Shown here: one piece after another, positions 5,831 to 7,437 of the stretch
Layout of the letters: each line of letters starts with the position of its first letter
Position numbering within the stretch: the stretch's first letter is position 1
Assembly (NCBI GenBank): GCA_017614095.1
Contig: JAGACN010000089.1
Coordinates: 1 to 7,437, forward strand
Length of the DNA: 7,437 bases
Direction of reading: 5' to 3'
Source of the DNA: Clostridia bacterium
GTDB lineage: Bacteria > Bacillota_A > Clostridia > Oscillospirales > CAG-382
Notes under the pieces: generated by a model
The model's database searches: none
What the model saw: only the letters and a program-made list of their open reading frames with translations
Told to the model about the DNA's origin: nothing
Program-made: the position numbers and the translations under genes

Positions 5831-6844
5831 ATGTCGATTCTCTGGAACTGGATCCTGCCCATGCTGGGCGCGTGCGCGCTCAGCGCCGTACTCTTAAAGA
5901 TCTTCATCCCGGTCCTGCGCAAGGCGAAACTGGGACAGAAAATACTGGAGATCGGGCCATCCTGGCACAAATGCAAGGAGGGAACGCCGGTCCTCGGCGG
6001 ACTCTTCTTCCTGACGGCCGCGGCCACCGCGTTCGGCGTCTGGTGCCTGATCGCCCGGAAAGCGCCGGGCCATCCCGCCGCGTCCGTCGCGGTTTTGGCG
6101 CTCCTGTCCGCTTTGATCGGATTCGTGGACGACTACGTCAAACTCTTCAAGAAACGGAACAAGGGGCTGTCCGCCAAGCAGAAGATGGTCCTTCAGTTCG
6201 TTTCCGTCGCGGTCTTTCTGGCCTACCGGTATTTCTTCTGCAAACAAGACGGCGTCTCGCCGACGTCCGTCCGGATGTTCGGCCTGTTCGGGCTGGACCG
6301 GCTGGAACTCTCCTGGTTCTATTTCCCGATCATGCTCGTACTGCTGGTCTATCTGATCAACTGCGCGAACCTGACGGACGGGATCGACGGACTGGAAGGA
6401 AGCATCTCCTGGGTGCACATGCTCTTTTTCCTGCTCGTCGTACATGTCCTGATACCGGCCGAAGAAAACATGCCCGTTGCCGTGCTGTGCGCCGGACTGA
6501 TGGGCGGGCTGACCGGATTCCTGATCTTCAACTTCCATCCCGCGAAGATCTTCATGGGGGACACCGGATCCCTCTTCTTGGGCGGATTCGTCACGGCCGT
6601 GACGGTCGCACTGGACGCGGAGCTTCTGCTCTTCCCGATCGCGTTCGTCTGGATCGCGGAAGGCGTTTCCGTCCTGCTTCAGGTCGGCTGGTTCAAACTG
6701 ACCAAAAAGCGGCTCTTCCGGATGGCGCCCATCCATCATCATTTCGAGAAAGGCGGCTGGTCGGAATACCGCATCGTCTTTACCTTCGCCGCCGTCACCG
6801 CCGTCTTCTGCGGGCTGGCCTTCTGGGCCTTTACCGCCGTATAG
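5831..6844 (+). CDS. mraY: MraY, phospho-N-acetylmuramoyl-pentapeptide transferase
   Basis: MraY is an integral membrane enzyme that transfers phospho-MurNAc-pentapeptide from UDP to undecaprenyl phosphate, making lipid I on the inner face of the membrane. The 337 residues are strongly hydrophobic with about ten membrane segments, in line with the family. Seen: TPVLGGLFF (52-60), the catalytic aspartate pair and following loop DDYVKLFKKRNKGLSAKQK (100-118), NLTDGIDGLEG (180-190) with D183, NFHPAKIFMGDTGSL (234-248) with D244, and the cytoplasmic PIHHHFEKGGWSE (300-312). All catalytic residues are present. The common TPTMGG motif appears here as TPVLGG. It lies directly between the PBP gene and ftsW; murE and murF are absent upstream and murD downstream. 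A GGAGGT site 10 nt upstream supports the start. Confidence 0.97.
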   Translation: MSILWNWILPMLGACALSAVLLKIFIPVLRKAKLGQKILEIGPSWHKCKEGTPVLGGLFFLTAAATAFGVWCLIARKAPGHPAASVAVLALLSALIGFVDDYVKLFKKRNKGLSAKQKMVLQFVSVAVFLAYRYFFCKQDGVSPTSVRMFGLFGLDRLELSWFYFPIMLVLLVYLINCANLTDGIDGLEGSISWVHMLFFLLVVHVLIPAEENMPVAVLCAGLMGGLTGFLIFNFHPAKIFMGDTGSLFLGGFVTAVTVALDAELLLFPIAFVWIAEGVSVLLQVGWFKLTKKRLFRMAPIHHHFEKGGWSEYRIVFTFAAVTAVFCGLAFWAFTAV

Positions 6845-6892
6845 AAAAGCAGCAACTATCTGAACCCATTTCCGGGAAAGGAGGAAACGCAT

Positions 6893-7437
6893 ATGGCCGA
6901 AAACGCACGCCCGTCCGCCGGGACGAACACCCAAAACCGCAGACCGGCCGTCCGGAAGACCGGGAACCGCCCGAACAAGATCCGCCGGTTCATCGGGGAA
7001 GTGGACCGCCCGTTCCTGATCATCATCGTCCTGCTCGTGTGCATCGGACTGATCACCGTTTTCTCCGCGTCCTACTCCTTCTCGGAAAAATATTACCACG
7101 ACTCCTACTATCTGTCGAAGCCGCAGCTCTATCTGGCTTTGCTCGGGCTGGCGCTGATGGCTTTCATCGCCTTCTTCCCGTCCGCAATGCTGCGGCTGCT
7201 GAACGCGACCGCCGTCTGGATCTTCCTGGGGACGCTGGCGCTGAACCTGCTGGTGCCGCTCATCGGAGTCACGATCGGCGGCGCAACGCGCTGGATCAAA
7301 TTAGGGCCTCTGCCGCAATTCCAGCCGTCCGAATTGCTGAAATTTTCACTGGTGCTCATCTTCTCCTGGTATACCGCCCGGTTCCAAGACCGGATGAACA
7401 GTTTCGGCTACGGATTTATCGGATATATGATGATCGG
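6893..7437 (+). CDS. ftsW: FtsW, SEDS-family peptidoglycan glycosyltransferase (N-terminal part, runs off right edge)
   Basis: FtsW polymerises lipid II into glycan strands at the septum, paired with a class B PBP such as the one encoded two genes upstream. 181 complete codons are present and remain open at the right edge. Seen: a basic, Arg/Asn/Pro-rich cytoplasmic tail (1-38), a first membrane helix (about 40-60) ending VFSAS, which matches the SEDS pattern, further helices at about 78-96 and 104-125, and the family signature GGATRWIKLGPLPQFQPSE (129-147), a conserved extracytoplasmic segment. AAAGGAGG (6877-6884), 8 nt before ATG, fixes the start. SEDS relatives RodA and SpoVE share these motifs; dcw location favours FtsW, or SpoVE if this lineage sporulates. 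It lies 48 nt after mraY, where murD is often found. Confidence 0.94.
   Translation, partial: MAENARPSAGTNTQNRRPAVRKTGNRPNKIRRFIGEVDRPFLIIIVLLVCIGLITVFSASYSFSEKYYHDSYYLSKPQLYLALLGLALMAFIAFFPSAMLRLLNATAVWIFLGTLALNLLVPLIGVTIGGATRWIKLGPLPQFQPSELLKFSLVLIFSWYTARFQDRMNSFGYGFIGYMMI

Noticed and set aside
5894..7099. Minus-strand open frame of 401 codons opposite mraY and the ftsW start
   Set aside because: It spans two well-supported plus-strand genes and the gap between them, and the product is an E/D/Q/R-rich mirror of membrane-protein codons with no motif.

Overview
The window is a piece of a bacterial chromosome, most likely from a Gram-positive Clostridia-type Firmicute. The pointers are consensus sigma-A promoters, strong AGGAGG Shine-Dalgarno sites on nearly every gene, a class B penicillin-binding protein ending in two PASTA domains, and a YtrA/YtrB-type regulator-ATPase pair. 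Coding third positions are visibly rich in G and C, while the one large intergenic region is AT-rich. The GC-rich style and gene order would fit the Oscillospirales/Ruminococcaceae area, but I cannot place the organism from sequence alone.

Layout: positions 1-858 hold two minus-strand genes that overlap by four bases. They are a GntR-family (YtrA-type) repressor and the N-terminal 157 residues of a YtrB-like ABC ATPase that runs off the left edge. Positions 859-1268 form a divergent regulatory region. Leftward it has two TTGACN-N17-TATAAG promoters; the nearer one carries an A-tract upstream element and an imperfect palindrome covering the -10/start site, a likely autorepressor operator. Rightward it has a perfect TTGACA-N17-TATAAT promoter followed at about +5 by three 10-bp direct repeats that look like an MraZ operator. 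Positions 1269-7437 hold the start of a division and cell wall (dcw) operon, all on the plus strand: mraZ, rsmH, an ftsL-like gene, a PASTA-containing class B PBP (FtsI/SpoVD type), mraY and the start of ftsW.

How the genes fit together: MraZ probably represses its own operon. RsmH methylates 16S rRNA. The FtsL-like protein, the class B PBP and FtsW are parts of the septal peptidoglycan synthase, and MraY makes lipid I, the precursor from which lipid II is built. The divergent YtrA/YtrB-type system belongs to a family linked in other Firmicutes to cell-envelope stress, so the neighbourhood is thematically consistent, although a functional link is only inference.

I find no clearly new system. 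The coding content is conserved. The points worth a second look are the regulatory architecture of 859-1268, a dcw order without murE, murF or murD in their usual places, and the structured 129-nt gap ahead of the PBP gene.
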